Assembly (NCBI GenBank): GCA_035567895.1
Contig: DATMPC010000070.1
Span: forward strand, 98,098-162,097
Source of the DNA: Terriglobales bacterium
GTDB lineage: Bacteria > Acidobacteriota > Terriglobia > Terriglobales > Acidobacteriaceae
DNA: 64,000 nt
Direction: 5' to 3'
This document shows, one piece after another, positions 34,331 to 43,159 of the stretch (position 1 is its first letter; every line of letters starts with the position of its first letter). The notes under the pieces were generated by a model, which did no database searches, was not told where the DNA came from, and saw nothing but the letters and a program-made list of their open reading frames with translations. The translations under genes were made by a program, and so were the position numbers.

Positions 34331-34419
34331 GTGTGAGTGAGATGCACATCATACGACGGAAGATGACGAGGATTGTGCGGAGAATCCAGGCCAGAGACGT
34401 GGATCTGGCCGCCTTCGGG

Positions 34420-34494
34420 CGGGTGTTTCGCAATTTCTTGATCCAGCGAATCGGTGATTTGAAATCGCAAAATCACAAAATGTTGAAACACCCG
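34420..34494. promoter_or_regulatory. Nested inverted repeats upstream of the toxin-antitoxin operon
   Basis: Outer arms cgggtgtttc (34420-34429) and gaaacacccg (34485-34494) are exact complements 55 bases apart; inside them gtgattt (34454) pairs with aaatcac (34470). The right outer arm ends four bases before the -10 hexamer, so antitoxin binding here would block RNA polymerase. Operator role is inferred from the position. Confidence 0.6.
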
Positions 34495-34498
34495 ACGG

Positions 34499-34504
34499 TA
34501 TAAT
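34499..34504 (+). promoter_or_regulatory. Consensus -10 box of a probably leaderless transcript
   Basis: TATAAT ends seven bases before the antitoxin ATG at 34512, so transcription should start at or next to the start codon. There is no Shine-Dalgarno sequence before the ATG. No good -35 hexamer is visible at the usual distance. Confidence 0.6.
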
Positions 34505-34511
34505 CCCGGGC

Positions 34512-34817
34512 ATGGCTGATCCTGTAGTCCACATCTCAGAGACCCAAGCCACGAGTGACTTCGCTTCCGTATTGGCGCGCGTGCGCGCTGGCGCTGAAAT
34601 CGTAATCGAGAGCGAGAACGGCAAAGTGCCTGTAGCGATAATTCATGCTCCCGCGCCGCCACGCCGTTCTATCTCCGAGTGCATCTCGCTATTACCCGAG
34701 GACTCGACTGCGGTCATGGATGCAGACTTCGCAAAGGATGTCGAGGCGGCTATCGAGAGCCATCGCGAACCGCTGTCCCCGCCGGAATGGGACTGCTCCT
34801 CGATTCCAGTGTGCTGA
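34512..34817 (+). CDS. Phd/YefM-type antitoxin
   Basis: 101 residues. VVHISETQATSDFASVLARVRAGAEIVIESENGKVPVAIIHAP is the Phd/YefM DNA-binding half. The C-terminal half (RSISECISLLPEDSTAVMDADFAKDVEAAIESHREP) resembles toxin-wrapping helices, and the final residues overlap the toxin gene by 31 bases in another frame. It likely represses the operon from the dyads just upstream. It appears to be translated from a leaderless message. Confidence 0.85.
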   Translation: MADPVVHISETQATSDFASVLARVRAGAEIVIESENGKVPVAIIHAPAPPRRSISECISLLPEDSTAVMDADFAKDVEAAIESHREPLSPPEWDCSSIPVC

Positions 34818-35200
34818 TCGCCGCCAAACGTCAGGGGCAGAATGCGCGGAGAATGCTGGCCACCATCTCCGGTCAGGCAGCAAATACGGACATCGCTCTC
34901 TCAGTCGTGACGCTAATCGAACTGGCTCATGGTGCAGCTCGAGCCGACACAGCCCAGCGCAAGGCCAAACGCGAGCAGTTCATCCAAGAACTCCTCACGG
35001 CCTTGCCAATTCATCCAGTGACCGTGCCGATTGCAATTCGTGCCGGACAGATCGATGGCGAGAGCCAGGCGAAAGGAGTTCGTCTCCCAATCTCCGATCT
35101 GTTGATCGGCATTACCGCCCTGGAGCTGGGCTACAGTTTGGCCACTGCGAACCTCCGCCACTTCCGGATGATCCCGGGCCTCACGGTCGTGCAACTCTAG
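34787..35200 (+). CDS. PIN-domain toxin, VapC-like
   Basis: 137 residues. LLLDSSVLIAAKRQG has the first catalytic Asp, TLIELAHGAARA the Glu, and LPISDLLIGITALELGYSLATANLRHF the Asp and the T/S-x-N-x-x-H-F ending of PIN nucleases. VapC toxins cut tRNA or rRNA and are held inactive by the antitoxin. The ATG at 34787 lies inside the antitoxin gene (31-base overlap), indicating coupling. It is distinct from the PIN toxin at the left edge. Confidence 0.88.
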   Translation: MGLLLDSSVLIAAKRQGQNARRMLATISGQAANTDIALSVVTLIELAHGAARADTAQRKAKREQFIQELLTALPIHPVTVPIAIRAGQIDGESQAKGVRLPISDLLIGITALELGYSLATANLRHFRMIPGLTVVQL

Positions 35201-35256
35201 CGTGCGTACATGGTGATTGCGGGTGTGATTTCGCAATCACCAGTTCGCAAGATCTT

Positions 35257-36594
35257 TCAGTCGTAATACTCCAGCCCCAAATGCGTGATCATCTCCTCGC
35301 CGCGCAGATGACGCAGCGTGTTCTTCAGCTTCATCGACTGAATGAAGAGGTCGTGCTCCGGATATAGTCCCGGCGCTGTCATCGGTGACTTGAAGTAGAA
35401 GCTTAGCCATTCCTGGATGCCGATGCTCTGCAACTCCGGGGTGCGCTGAGCGAGATCGAGGAAGAGGACTAGATCAAGCACAATCGGTGCAGCCAGAATG
35501 GAATCCCGGCACAGGAAGTCCACTTTGATCTGCATCGGATAGTTGAGCCACCCGAAGATATCGATATTGTCCCAGCCCTCTTTATTGTCGCCACGGGGCG
35601 GGTAGTAGTTGATCCTGACCTTGTGGAAGATGTTGCCATACAGCTCCGGATAGAGATCGGGCTGCAGGATGTGCTCAAGTACACCGAGCTTCGACTCTTC
35701 CTTGGTCTTGAACGACTCAGGATCGTCGAGCACCTCGCCATCTCGATTGCCGAGGATGTTCGTGGAATACCATCCACTCACGCCGAGCATGCGCGCCTTG
35801 AAAGTGGGAGCCAGCACGGTCTTGAGCAGTGTCTGACCGGTTTTGAAATCCTTGCCGCAGATCGGCGCGCTGTTGCGCCGCGACAGCTCATGCATGGCAG
35901 GGATGTCGACGGTGAGGTTAGGCGCTCCATTCGCGAACGGCACTCCCTCCATCAGCGCCGCGTAGGCATAGATCATTGAGGGAGCAATGTCTGGACTACT
36001 CTCCTTCAAAGCCTTCTCGAATGATTTAACCGAGCCGTGAGCTGCGGTCTGCTGCATGAAGATCTCGGTCGAACCGCACCAGATCATCACCAGCCGGTCG
36101 GCGCCAGAGCCTTTCTTGAAATCACGGATATCGGCACGAAGCTGCTCCGCCAGATCCATCTTCGATTTGCCCGATTTGACGTGATGACCATCCAGCTTCT
36201 TAACATAATGGCGATCGAAGACCGCCTTGCGCGGCTTCACCGACTTGAGAAACGGCTTTACTTTGTCGAGTAGCTCCTTCTCGAGGACGCCGGCCTTACT
36301 GGCGGCGGTGTACATGTCGTCTTCAAAGATGTCCCAGCCGGTAAAGACCAGGTTGTCGAGACCGGCTAGCGGAATGAACTCGCTTACCTTCGGCGTCCGG
36401 CCCTCAGTGCGCTTTCCAAGACGCACCGTTCCCATCTGAGTTAGCGATCCGATAGGTTTTGCGTACCCTTTGCGTACGGCTTCCACTCCGGCAACGAACG
36501 TAGTTGCCACGGCTCCCATTCCGGGAATCATGATGCCTAACTTGCCCTTGGCTAGAGCGATTTTGTCTCCAGCGCCCTTCTTCTCTTTCGCCAT
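35257..36594 (-). CDS. ino1: Inositol-3-phosphate synthase
   Basis: 445 residues. The NAD-dependent enzyme cyclises glucose-6-phosphate to myo-inositol-3-phosphate, used for inositol lipids or polyol phosphates. LGIMIPGMGAVATTFVAGVEA is the Rossmann start; GTVRLGKRTEGR, GCSTE-like IWCGSTEIF, ICGKDFKTGQTLLKTVLAP and GWYSTNILGNRDGEVLDDPESFKTKEESK are the family blocks, the last carrying catalytic lysines. It is of the long bacterial type. It follows a toxin gene convergently with a 56-base gap; no inositol phosphatase is nearby. Confidence 0.93.
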   Translation of the reverse strand: MAKEKKGAGDKIALAKGKLGIMIPGMGAVATTFVAGVEAVRKGYAKPIGSLTQMGTVRLGKRTEGRTPKVSEFIPLAGLDNLVFTGWDIFEDDMYTAASKAGVLEKELLDKVKPFLKSVKPRKAVFDRHYVKKLDGHHVKSGKSKMDLAEQLRADIRDFKKGSGADRLVMIWCGSTEIFMQQTAAHGSVKSFEKALKESSPDIAPSMIYAYAALMEGVPFANGAPNLTVDIPAMHELSRRNSAPICGKDFKTGQTLLKTVLAPTFKARMLGVSGWYSTNILGNRDGEVLDDPESFKTKEESKLGVLEHILQPDLYPELYGNIFHKVRINYYPPRGDNKEGWDNIDIFGWLNYPMQIKVDFLCRDSILAAPIVLDLVLFLDLAQRTPELQSIGIQEWLSFYFKSPMTAPGLYPEHDLFIQSMKLKNTLRHLRGEEMITHLGLEYYD

Positions 36595-36685
36595 TCTCGG
36601 CTGATCACCCCTGATGAATTTCTTATCGATTGCGCAAAACGACTATGTTCTCGTATCGAACCTCGAATTGCAAACCCGAAGAGGC

Positions 36686-36785
36686 GAACACGAAGGGCAC
36701 AAAGGAAAAACCAAGGTCACGAAGTTGATTTCACAATGGAAAAACTTCGTGACCTCTTCTTTTGCCTTCGTGACCTTCGTGTTCG
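36686..36785. repeat. cacgaagg-type inverted repeat, copy 1
   Basis: Left part aacacgaagggcacaaagg... and right part ...ccttcgtgaccttcgtgtt are complementary over two blocks, with gaggtcacgaag/cttcgtgacctc-like arms inside. It lies upstream of the first SDR gene. Copies 2 and 3 are at 38404 and 48640. Confidence 0.75.
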
Positions 36786-36816
36786 CCTCTCTGGGTTTGC
36801 GGCTACAATCTCGCGC

Positions 36817-37674
36817 ATGCCTCAAAACAAAGTCGCGGTCGTTACCGGCAGCTCCAGTGGATTTGGCTTGCTCACGGTTGTCGAACTTGCCAAGGCAGGA
36901 TTCTTTGTAGTCGCTACGATGCGGCAACCAGACCGTCGAACGCGCCTGGATGAAGCGCTGGCGCGAAGCGGGAAAGACTTATCTTCTCGCGTCGAAGTGC
37001 GGCAACTCGACGTCACCGACTTCGAGCGCATTCCGGCTGCCATGGCCGATATCGTGCGTGCCCACGGTCGGATCGACGTCCTCGTCAACAATGCGGGCTT
37101 CGGCGTTGGTGGATTTGCAGAAGACGTCTTGCTCGACGAACTGCGAATGCAGCTTGAGACAAACTTCTTCGGTCAAGTGGCGGTTACAAAGGCCGTTCTG
37201 CCAACCATGCGTGCGCAGCGATCGGGCCACATCATCATGGTTTCGTCGATTCTCGGATTGATCGGTCAGCCCATGGTCTCGAGCTACTGCGCTTCCAAGC
37301 ACGCGCTCGAAGGCTGGGCCGAAGCGCTGCGAATCGAAGTCCGCTCACTCGGAATCAAAATTGTGTTAGTCGAACCCGGCGCTTACAAAACCGATATCTG
37401 GACGCGCAACGTAATGGTCAGCCGCGGCTCGACCGATGAGAGCTCGCCAAACAAGGAGCGCAGCCGCAGGTACGTTGCGGGAGTGAAGGAGTCGCAGCGC
37501 GAGATGGCCGACCCTGAAGAGGTGGCTCATCTCATCAGCAGCATCGCCCAGGATCCCAACCCGCGGCTCCGCTATCGCGCTGGACGAGACGCCAAGATCG
37601 GATACTTCATGCGCGCGCTGCTCCCGTGGAGCATCTGGGAGGGTATGGTGGAGAAGCGAACCAAAATCGGCTAA
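36817..37674 (+). CDS. Short-chain dehydrogenase/reductase
   Basis: 285 residues. VAVVTGSSSGFGLLTVVELAKAG gives the TGxxxGxG cofactor loop, VLVNNAGFGVGG the NNAG motif, MVSSILG the catalytic Ser, and YCASK the YxxxK pair. The DV(T)DF acidic position and TMRQPDRR after beta 2 suggest NADP(H). The C-terminal extension (YRAGRDAKIGYFMRALLPWSIWEGMVEKRTKI) is typical of SDR members acting on lipids or hydroxysteroid-like substrates. It is followed after 10 bases by a second SDR gene, an operon. Confidence 0.9.
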   Translation: MPQNKVAVVTGSSSGFGLLTVVELAKAGFFVVATMRQPDRRTRLDEALARSGKDLSSRVEVRQLDVTDFERIPAAMADIVRAHGRIDVLVNNAGFGVGGFAEDVLLDELRMQLETNFFGQVAVTKAVLPTMRAQRSGHIIMVSSILGLIGQPMVSSYCASKHALEGWAEALRIEVRSLGIKIVLVEPGAYKTDIWTRNVMVSRGSTDESSPNKERSRRYVAGVKESQREMADPEEVAHLISSIAQDPNPRLRYRAGRDAKIGYFMRALLPWSIWEGMVEKRTKIG

Positions 37675-37684
37675 GGAGAGATTC

Positions 37685-38401
37685 GTGGCAGCCCCATTGG
37701 AAGGCAAGGTTTCTGTAGTGACCGGCGGAAGCCGTGGTATTGGGTTGGCGATTGCAGCCAAACTGGCGGCACTCGGATCTGAAGTGGTGATCACGGCGCG
37801 AAAACGTGATGAACTCGAAAAAGCCGCGCAAAGCATTCGCAAGACTGGCGCGAAATGCGAAGGGATTCCCTGTGACGTGAGTTCACTCGCGGAGGTTCAG
37901 CAACTCGCCAATAAGCTCAGTGATCGGCAAAAGAGGTTGAAGATCGTGATCAACAATGCCGGAGTCGGTGGATTCTCCGCTCCACTACATGAGACCGACC
38001 CGGAAACTTGGGACAAGATCATGAATACAAATCTGCGAGGTGTGTATCACATGATTCGGGCATTTGCTCCGGCGCTAATCACGAACGGCGGCGGTGACAT
38101 CGTCAACATCTCTTCGCTCGCAGGAAAAAATGCACTGCCGAATGGCGCGACTTACTCTGCATCGAAGTGGGGCTTGAACGGTCTGTCGTATTCAGTGGCG
38201 GAGGAGTTACGTGGACACAACATTCGCGTAACTGTGGTATGCCCCGGCTCAGTGAACACTGATTTGAGTCCACATACTGGAAAGGATTTCAGCAAGATGC
38301 TGCAGCCTGCGGATGTTGCTCATGTTGTCGGAATGGTCGTCACGCAGGCTCCCCAATCGTTCGCTAGCGAGATTCTGTTGCGTCCCACCCAAAAACCCTA
38401 A
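37685..38401 (+). CDS. Short-chain dehydrogenase (3-ketoacyl-ACP reductase-like)
   Basis: 238 residues. VVTGGSRGIGLAIAAKLAALG, ITARKRDELEKA (Arg after beta 2, NADP type), VINNAGVG, NISSLAGKNALPNGATYSASKWGLNGL (Ser-Tyr-Lys triad) and VTVVCPGSVNTDL are in order. It is close to FabG and YueD-like reductases; the substrate is unknown. The start is GTG with AAGGAG eight bases upstream. It shares a transcript with the SDR gene 10 bases upstream, though the two proteins are only distantly related. Confidence 0.9.
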   Translation: MAAPLEGKVSVVTGGSRGIGLAIAAKLAALGSEVVITARKRDELEKAAQSIRKTGAKCEGIPCDVSSLAEVQQLANKLSDRQKRLKIVINNAGVGGFSAPLHETDPETWDKIMNTNLRGVYHMIRAFAPALITNGGGDIVNISSLAGKNALPNGATYSASKWGLNGLSYSVAEELRGHNIRVTVVCPGSVNTDLSPHTGKDFSKMLQPADVAHVVGMVVTQAPQSFASEILLRPTQKP

Positions 38402-38403
38402 AA

Positions 38404-38562
38404 CGGAACACGAAGGACACGAAGGGCACGAAGGGGAAAAGAATAAAAGGAATAAGTGCGTCAGCACTTCGGCTAGTAACGTAAGTCGTGATTATTCTCC
38501 AGCTATCGCCCGACCGACGCACATTTCTTCGTGCCCTTCGTGTCCTTCGTGTTCACCCTCGG
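38404..38562. repeat. cacgaagg-type inverted repeat, copy 2
   Basis: The left arm (gaacacgaaggacacgaag then ggcacgaag, 38406-38434) is complementary to the right arm (cttcgtgcccttcgtgtcc then ttcgtgttc, about 38528-38556), about 28 bases with no visible mismatch. An unrelated spacer of about 95 bases lies between them. It separates the SDR pair from the HAD gene. Confidence 0.78.
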
Positions 38563-38580
38563 TTGATTTATCCTCGATCA

Positions 38581-39294
38581 GTGTCCCCCACGCCAAACGG
38601 AACTCCGCAGACACTGCTCATCGATGCCGATGACACGCTCTGGGAGAACAACGTCTATTTTGAACGCGCGATCGCCGAATTCATCTCGTTCCTCAATCAC
38701 CACGAGTTCACTCCACAGCAGGTTCGCGAACGTCTGAATGAAGTGGAGCGGGAATCGATCAAGACACACGGATACGGCATTCACAGCTTTGCCAACGCGC
38801 TCTGCAACACTTTCGAGCGCCTGAGCGTGGAGCAACTCACCCAGGAGTTGCGCGAACGGATCCGCGCATTCGCCCTGCGCATTGCTGAGCATCCTGTGGA
38901 GATCATTGCGGGAGTTCCTGAGACGCTCCGGCACTTAGCTGGTCGCCATCACCTAATTCTCATGACCAAGGGGAATCCTGCGGAGCAAACGTCGAAAGTG
39001 GAGCGCTCCGGACTTAAGGACTACTTCGCAGCAGTCGAGGTGGTCGCAGAAAAGAACGCAGGTGCCTACCACGCGGTCGCAGAAAAATATGCGCTGGACG
39101 CCGATGTCACCTGGATGGTCGGCAACAGCCCACGCTCGGACGTGAACCCGGCGCTGGAGGCCGGCCTCCACGCTGTCTTCGTGCCGCATGACATGACCTG
39201 GGTGCTCGAGCACGAGGAACTAGCTGCTCCGACTAAGGCGGGACAACGCCTGCTGAAACTGGATCGATTCGCCGACTTGACCTCTCATTTCTGA
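38581..39294 (+). CDS. HAD-superfamily hydrolase
   Basis: 237 residues. LLIDADDTLWENN is motif I (nucleophile and acid/base Asp), ILMTKGNPAEQ motif II (Thr), the Lys of VAEKNAGAY motif III, and MVGNSPRSDVNPALEAGL motif IV. The cap is an alpha-helical C1 type between motifs I and II. It probably dephosphorylates a small metabolite. The GTG at 38581 lies right after repeat copy 2; a longer frame upstream would translate that repeat and is unlikely. Confidence 0.88.
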   Translation: MSPTPNGTPQTLLIDADDTLWENNVYFERAIAEFISFLNHHEFTPQQVRERLNEVERESIKTHGYGIHSFANALCNTFERLSVEQLTQELRERIRAFALRIAEHPVEIIAGVPETLRHLAGRHHLILMTKGNPAEQTSKVERSGLKDYFAAVEVVAEKNAGAYHAVAEKYALDADVTWMVGNSPRSDVNPALEAGLHAVFVPHDMTWVLEHEELAAPTKAGQRLLKLDRFADLTSHF

Positions 39295-39766
39295 GTCTAA
39301 AACCGGTTAGAACCAGCCACGACGAACCTAGACAATCCTCATTGGTCAGACGGTCTACAGCGAACAGCATCCGGGAGTCCCCAGACTGTCTCATTTCACG
39401 GATTGATACCAGTCCGTCGCAGACTCCCTGTTCGCTCCCTGATCATTTTCTGAATCCCGGCGAAATGACGAGTAAGCGATTTATTGGCAGCGGCTTAGCG
39501 AGAAATCCACAGAACTCCCTGTTAACTCCCTGGTTCGAAGAGAAATTTGGGGAATTTGGGCAGAATTCGAATGATTTGATCGGCAAACTGCAATTCACGC
39601 TGTTTTCTTCCCTGTTTTCGAGAAATCCGGCCTGAAAAACCTACGCCGCCCAGTGGTCCAAGGTCATGTTTTTAGACCTGTCTGGGTTGACTCTCGGGCA
39701 ACTTTCGTCCCCCTCTGTGTTTATTCGGCGTGAGAACTGGTGTATTTTTCAGCGGGAGACGGTCTT
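39295..39766. other. 472-base gene-free stretch with ctccctg-type repeats
   Basis: No gene is visible. The stretch carries gactccctgttcgctccctgatca (about 39422), gaactccctgttaactccctgg (about 39511) and cttccctgttttcgagaaat (about 39609), each followed 20-40 bases on by gagaaat or gcgaaat. This gives three related ctccctgtt blocks spaced about 90-100 bases apart. It also includes the promoter region of the DUF1800 gene, which I cannot define. Confidence 0.55.
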
Positions 39767-41818
39767 ATGCGCTCGAATCAGAGACTCTGGACTTGGCTCA
39801 TCCTGGCCGCAGTCCTGCTATCCGCCCTTGGCCTCGCCGCCGGCGACAAGAAAAAGAAGAAATCTAAGGAATCCGTCAACGCTGCCGCAATGCAAATGGA
39901 CGAGCAAAAGCGCGCCATCCATGTGCTAAACCGGTTCACATTTGGTCCTCGCCCCGGCGATCTGCAGCGAGTCCAGGCCGTTGGCATCGACAAATGGTTC
40001 GAGCAACAACTGTATCCGGAAAAAATCAGTGACTCCGCCCTTGACGCCAGGTTGGCTCCATTCCGCACGCTCAAGATGAGTACGAATGAGCTGGTCAGGA
40101 ACTTTCCGCCGCCGCAGGTCATAAAGGCGGTCGAGAACGGACGCGCTTCGATCCCGCGCGATCCGCTGGAGAAGGCCATCTACGAAGCGGCCATGGATCG
40201 TCAGCGCCAGAAGCAAGAGGCAAAGCAGGAAGCAGCCGACGCTCAGAACAATCCGGATGCTAATGCGAACGATCCGGGGAAGCCCCGGCGCAACGGACGC
40301 GAACTTGAAGACAGAATGTATGCCTCGCTTAGCGCCGATTCGCTCATGAGCGAGCCTCCCGATCAGCGTTTCAAAGATCTGATGAAGATGCCTCCTGACG
40401 ATATGCGTGCCGTTGCCAGATCGCTGAACCAGCAAGAACGCGAGCGCATGTTCGAAGGATTAACTCCGCAGCAGAAAGAGACGCTGCAGGCCCTGGTGAA
40501 TCCGCAATCGGTCGTGCAGGGAGAACTCACGCAGGCAAAGCTTTTGCGCGCTATTTACAGCGAACGCCAGCTCGACGAAGTGATGACCGACTTCTGGATG
40601 AACCACTTCAACGTATTCATCAACAAAGGCCCGGATCGCTACATGATCACTTCCTACGAGCGCGATGTGATTCGTCCGCACGCGTTGGGAAAGTTCAAGG
40701 ACCTGCTGGTCGCGACGGCGAAGAGTCCAGCCATGCTGTTCTATCTCGACAATTGGCAGAGTATCGGACCCGATTCGGACCAGTCACGTTTTGGAGGCCA
40801 ACGGCCCGGACGTGGTCGCCTGCGCCGCGGACCGTTTGGAATGATCGTCTACGATCCGCCGAAACCAAGGCGAGAGCAGACGCCGCAGCAAAAGGCCAAA
40901 CGTCCGAGTGGGCTAAATGAAAACTATGCTCGCGAAGTGATGGAGCTGCACACGCTCGGCGTTGACGGTGGGTACACGCAGAAAGACGTCACGGAACTAG
41001 CCAAAGTTCTTACCGGATGGAGCATCGAAAGGCCGCAGCAAGGCGGCGAATTCAAATTTGACGAGCGCAGGCACGAACCTGGCAAAAAGAAAGTACTCGG
41101 CAAAGAATTCAAAGAAGGCGGCGAAGGCGAGGGTATGAAAGCGCTGGATATGCTCGCGCATCATCCTGCCACTGCACACTTCATTTCGAAAAAGCTGGCG
41201 ATGCGTTTTGTTTCGGACGATCCGCCAGAGTCCCTCGTCCAGCGGATGGCAAAGACCTTCCACGACAAAGACGGCGACATTCGTGAAGTTCTGCGCACCA
41301 TGTACGAGTCGCCTGAGTTCTGGGCACCGGAAGCATATCGAGCCAAGGTAAAAACGCCGCTTGAATTCGTAGTCTCTGCAGTGCGCGCGTCGGGAGCGGA
41401 TGTGGCCAATCCGCAACCTCTCGTTAACCAATTGCAGAAACTGGGCATGCCGCTCTACGGTATGCAGCCCCCGACCGGGTATTCGATGAAGGCAGATGCG
41501 TGGGTGAACTCCGCTGCCCTGTTGAACCGCATGAATTTTGGCTTAGCGCTCGCCGGCGGCAAGCTGCCGGGAATTCAATGGAATCCCACGGCGACTGTTG
41601 ATCAGAACCAGCTCCCCGGCGATGTTGCAGGAGCGCTGGCGAACTTTGAAACCGCCTTGCTCGAAGGCGATGTGTCGAAGCAGACGCATGCGACGATCCT
41701 GAATCAGTTGAACGATCCGCAGGCGGCGGCGCGCAACAACGTTCCGGCGGCTCAAGGTACGAATCTGCGGCTAATTGCGGGACTGCTGCTCGGGTCTCCG
41801 GAGTTTCAGCGTCGGTAA
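39767..41818 (+). CDS. DUF1800-domain secreted protein
   Basis: 683 residues. A signal-like helix (LWTWLILAAVLLSALGLAAG) precedes a lysine-rich stretch and the DUF1800 domain: AIHVLNRFTFGPRPGDLQRVQAVGIDKWFEQQL at the start, VMTDFWMNHFNVFINKG in the middle, and ENYAREVMELHTLGVDGGYTQKDVTELAKVLTGWSI, the strongest block. An insert of about 110 residues rich in Gln, Arg and Asp is family-typical. Function is unknown; these proteins always pair with DUF1501, here 70 bases downstream. The ATG at 39767 has GGGAG upstream. Confidence 0.9.
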   Translation: MRSNQRLWTWLILAAVLLSALGLAAGDKKKKKSKESVNAAAMQMDEQKRAIHVLNRFTFGPRPGDLQRVQAVGIDKWFEQQLYPEKISDSALDARLAPFRTLKMSTNELVRNFPPPQVIKAVENGRASIPRDPLEKAIYEAAMDRQRQKQEAKQEAADAQNNPDANANDPGKPRRNGRELEDRMYASLSADSLMSEPPDQRFKDLMKMPPDDMRAVARSLNQQERERMFEGLTPQQKETLQALVNPQSVVQGELTQAKLLRAIYSERQLDEVMTDFWMNHFNVFINKGPDRYMITSYERDVIRPHALGKFKDLLVATAKSPAMLFYLDNWQSIGPDSDQSRFGGQRPGRGRLRRGPFGMIVYDPPKPRREQTPQQKAKRPSGLNENYAREVMELHTLGVDGGYTQKDVTELAKVLTGWSIERPQQGGEFKFDERRHEPGKKKVLGKEFKEGGEGEGMKALDMLAHHPATAHFISKKLAMRFVSDDPPESLVQRMAKTFHDKDGDIREVLRTMYESPEFWAPEAYRAKVKTPLEFVVSAVRASGADVANPQPLVNQLQKLGMPLYGMQPPTGYSMKADAWVNSAALLNRMNFGLALAGGKLPGIQWNPTATVDQNQLPGDVAGALANFETALLEGDVSKQTHATILNQLNDPQAAARNNVPAAQGTNLRLIAGLLLGSPEFQRR

Positions 41819-41830
41819 GCATCCTGGTTG

Positions 41831-41860
41831 AGAGACAGTCCGCCGGCGGCGGACGTCTCT
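41831..41860. repeat. Short palindrome between DUF1800 and DUF1501 genes
   Basis: agagac-a-gtccgc is complementary to gcggac-gtctct with one bulged base and a cggcg-type loop. It shares its right arm with the palindrome at 2100-2127. It may serve as a stabilising or attenuating stem between the two co-directional genes. Confidence 0.55.
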
Positions 41861-41888
41861 ACCATCGGCTGAAGAGTTAGGAGTGGTT

Positions 41889-43145
41889 ATGGCGATTACA
41901 CGGAGAGCATTCATGAGAGGCGGCGCAATCGCGCTCGTCGGCACCGCTGCTGTCCCAAGTTTTCTTACACGCGCGGTGTACGGATCGACGGCTCCTATCA
42001 CCGGCAAGAAGAAGTTGGTAGTACTCTTCCAGCGCGGTGCGGCTGATGGCCTGAACATCGTGGTTCCGCATGGGGAGCAGGCGTACTACGCCATGCGTCC
42101 GACAATCGCCATCCCACGCCCATCGAGCTCGCAGCTTTCGGCCATCGACCTCGACGGATTCTTCGGGCTACATCCCTCGATGGAAGCATTCAAACCGCTG
42201 TGGGACCAGGGACATCTCGCGATCATCCACGCTGCCGGCTCTCCTGATGAGACACGCTCTCACTTCGACGCACAGGACTTCATGGAGTCGGGAACTCCGG
42301 GCTTGAAGTCTACGGAGGACGGATGGCTGAATCGCGCCATGCAAGCAGGCGACCCAAAGCAGCATTCCCCTTTTGGGGCGGTCGCCCTGAGCACAGCGCT
42401 GCCGCGTACGCTAGCCGGCAAGTTCCCTGCTGTGGCTATTAGCAACATCAATGACTTTGGCGTTGGTGGACGGAGTCCAAACGCGGCACCCATCAGCAAC
42501 ACCTTTGAAGCGATGTATGCACAGTCAGTGGACAGCGTGTTACATGGTACGGGTCAGGAAACATTCGAAGCTGTGAAGATGCTGAAGTCGGCAGACCCGG
42601 CCCGCTACACTCCAGCTCCCGGAGCAAATTATCCCCGCGGCCGCTTTGGCGACAGCCTGCGTCAAGTGGCACAGTTGCTCAAAGCCGACCTTGGAGTGGA
42701 AGTGGCTTTCGCCGATATCGGCGGCTGGGATCATCACGTGAATGAAGGCAACACCCAGGGGCAGCTCGCGAACTTGTTGCGTGAATTCTCGCAATCAATC
42801 GCCGCATTCTGGACTGACCTCGGAGATCTCGGCGAAAACACCGTGCTGGTCTCGATGTCGGAATTTGGTCGGACGGCACGCCAAAATGGAACTGGTGGCA
42901 CCGATCACGGACATGCGAACGTCATGTTCGTAGTAGGCGGTCCAGTCCGCGGAGGGAACGTTTATGGACGCTGGCCGGGACTTGAGTCCTCACAGCTCTA
43001 TCAGGGAAGAGACTTGGCCCTGACCACTGACTTTCGACAGGTTCTAGGCGAGATGGTCTATCGCCATCTCGGCAACCGCGACTTGACCGAGGTATTTCCG
43101 AACTTCCAGAACAGTCCAAACAGGTTCCTGCGAATTTTGGGATAG
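41889..43145 (+). CDS. DUF1501-domain protein, Tat-exported
   Basis: 418 residues. A Tat-type signal TRRAFMRGGAIALVGTAAVPSFL leads to the DUF1501 (alkaline-phosphatase-like fold) domain: KKLVVLFQRGAADGLNIVVPHG, FGLHPSMEAFKPLWDQGHLAIIHAAGSPDETRSHFDAQDFME, DIGGWDHHVNEG, and VLVSMSEFGRTARQNGTGGTDHGHANVMFVVGG. The Asp/His clusters match metal positions of sulfatase/phosphatase-fold enzymes, so a hydrolase is plausible. It is co-transcribed with DUF1800. The ATG at 41889 has AGGAG seven bases upstream. Confidence 0.9.
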   Translation: MAITRRAFMRGGAIALVGTAAVPSFLTRAVYGSTAPITGKKKLVVLFQRGAADGLNIVVPHGEQAYYAMRPTIAIPRPSSSQLSAIDLDGFFGLHPSMEAFKPLWDQGHLAIIHAAGSPDETRSHFDAQDFMESGTPGLKSTEDGWLNRAMQAGDPKQHSPFGAVALSTALPRTLAGKFPAVAISNINDFGVGGRSPNAAPISNTFEAMYAQSVDSVLHGTGQETFEAVKMLKSADPARYTPAPGANYPRGRFGDSLRQVAQLLKADLGVEVAFADIGGWDHHVNEGNTQGQLANLLREFSQSIAAFWTDLGDLGENTVLVSMSEFGRTARQNGTGGTDHGHANVMFVVGGPVRGGNVYGRWPGLESSQLYQGRDLALTTDFRQVLGEMVYRHLGNRDLTEVFPNFQNSPNRFLRILG

Positions 43146-43159
43146 GAAGAAAGACGGGA

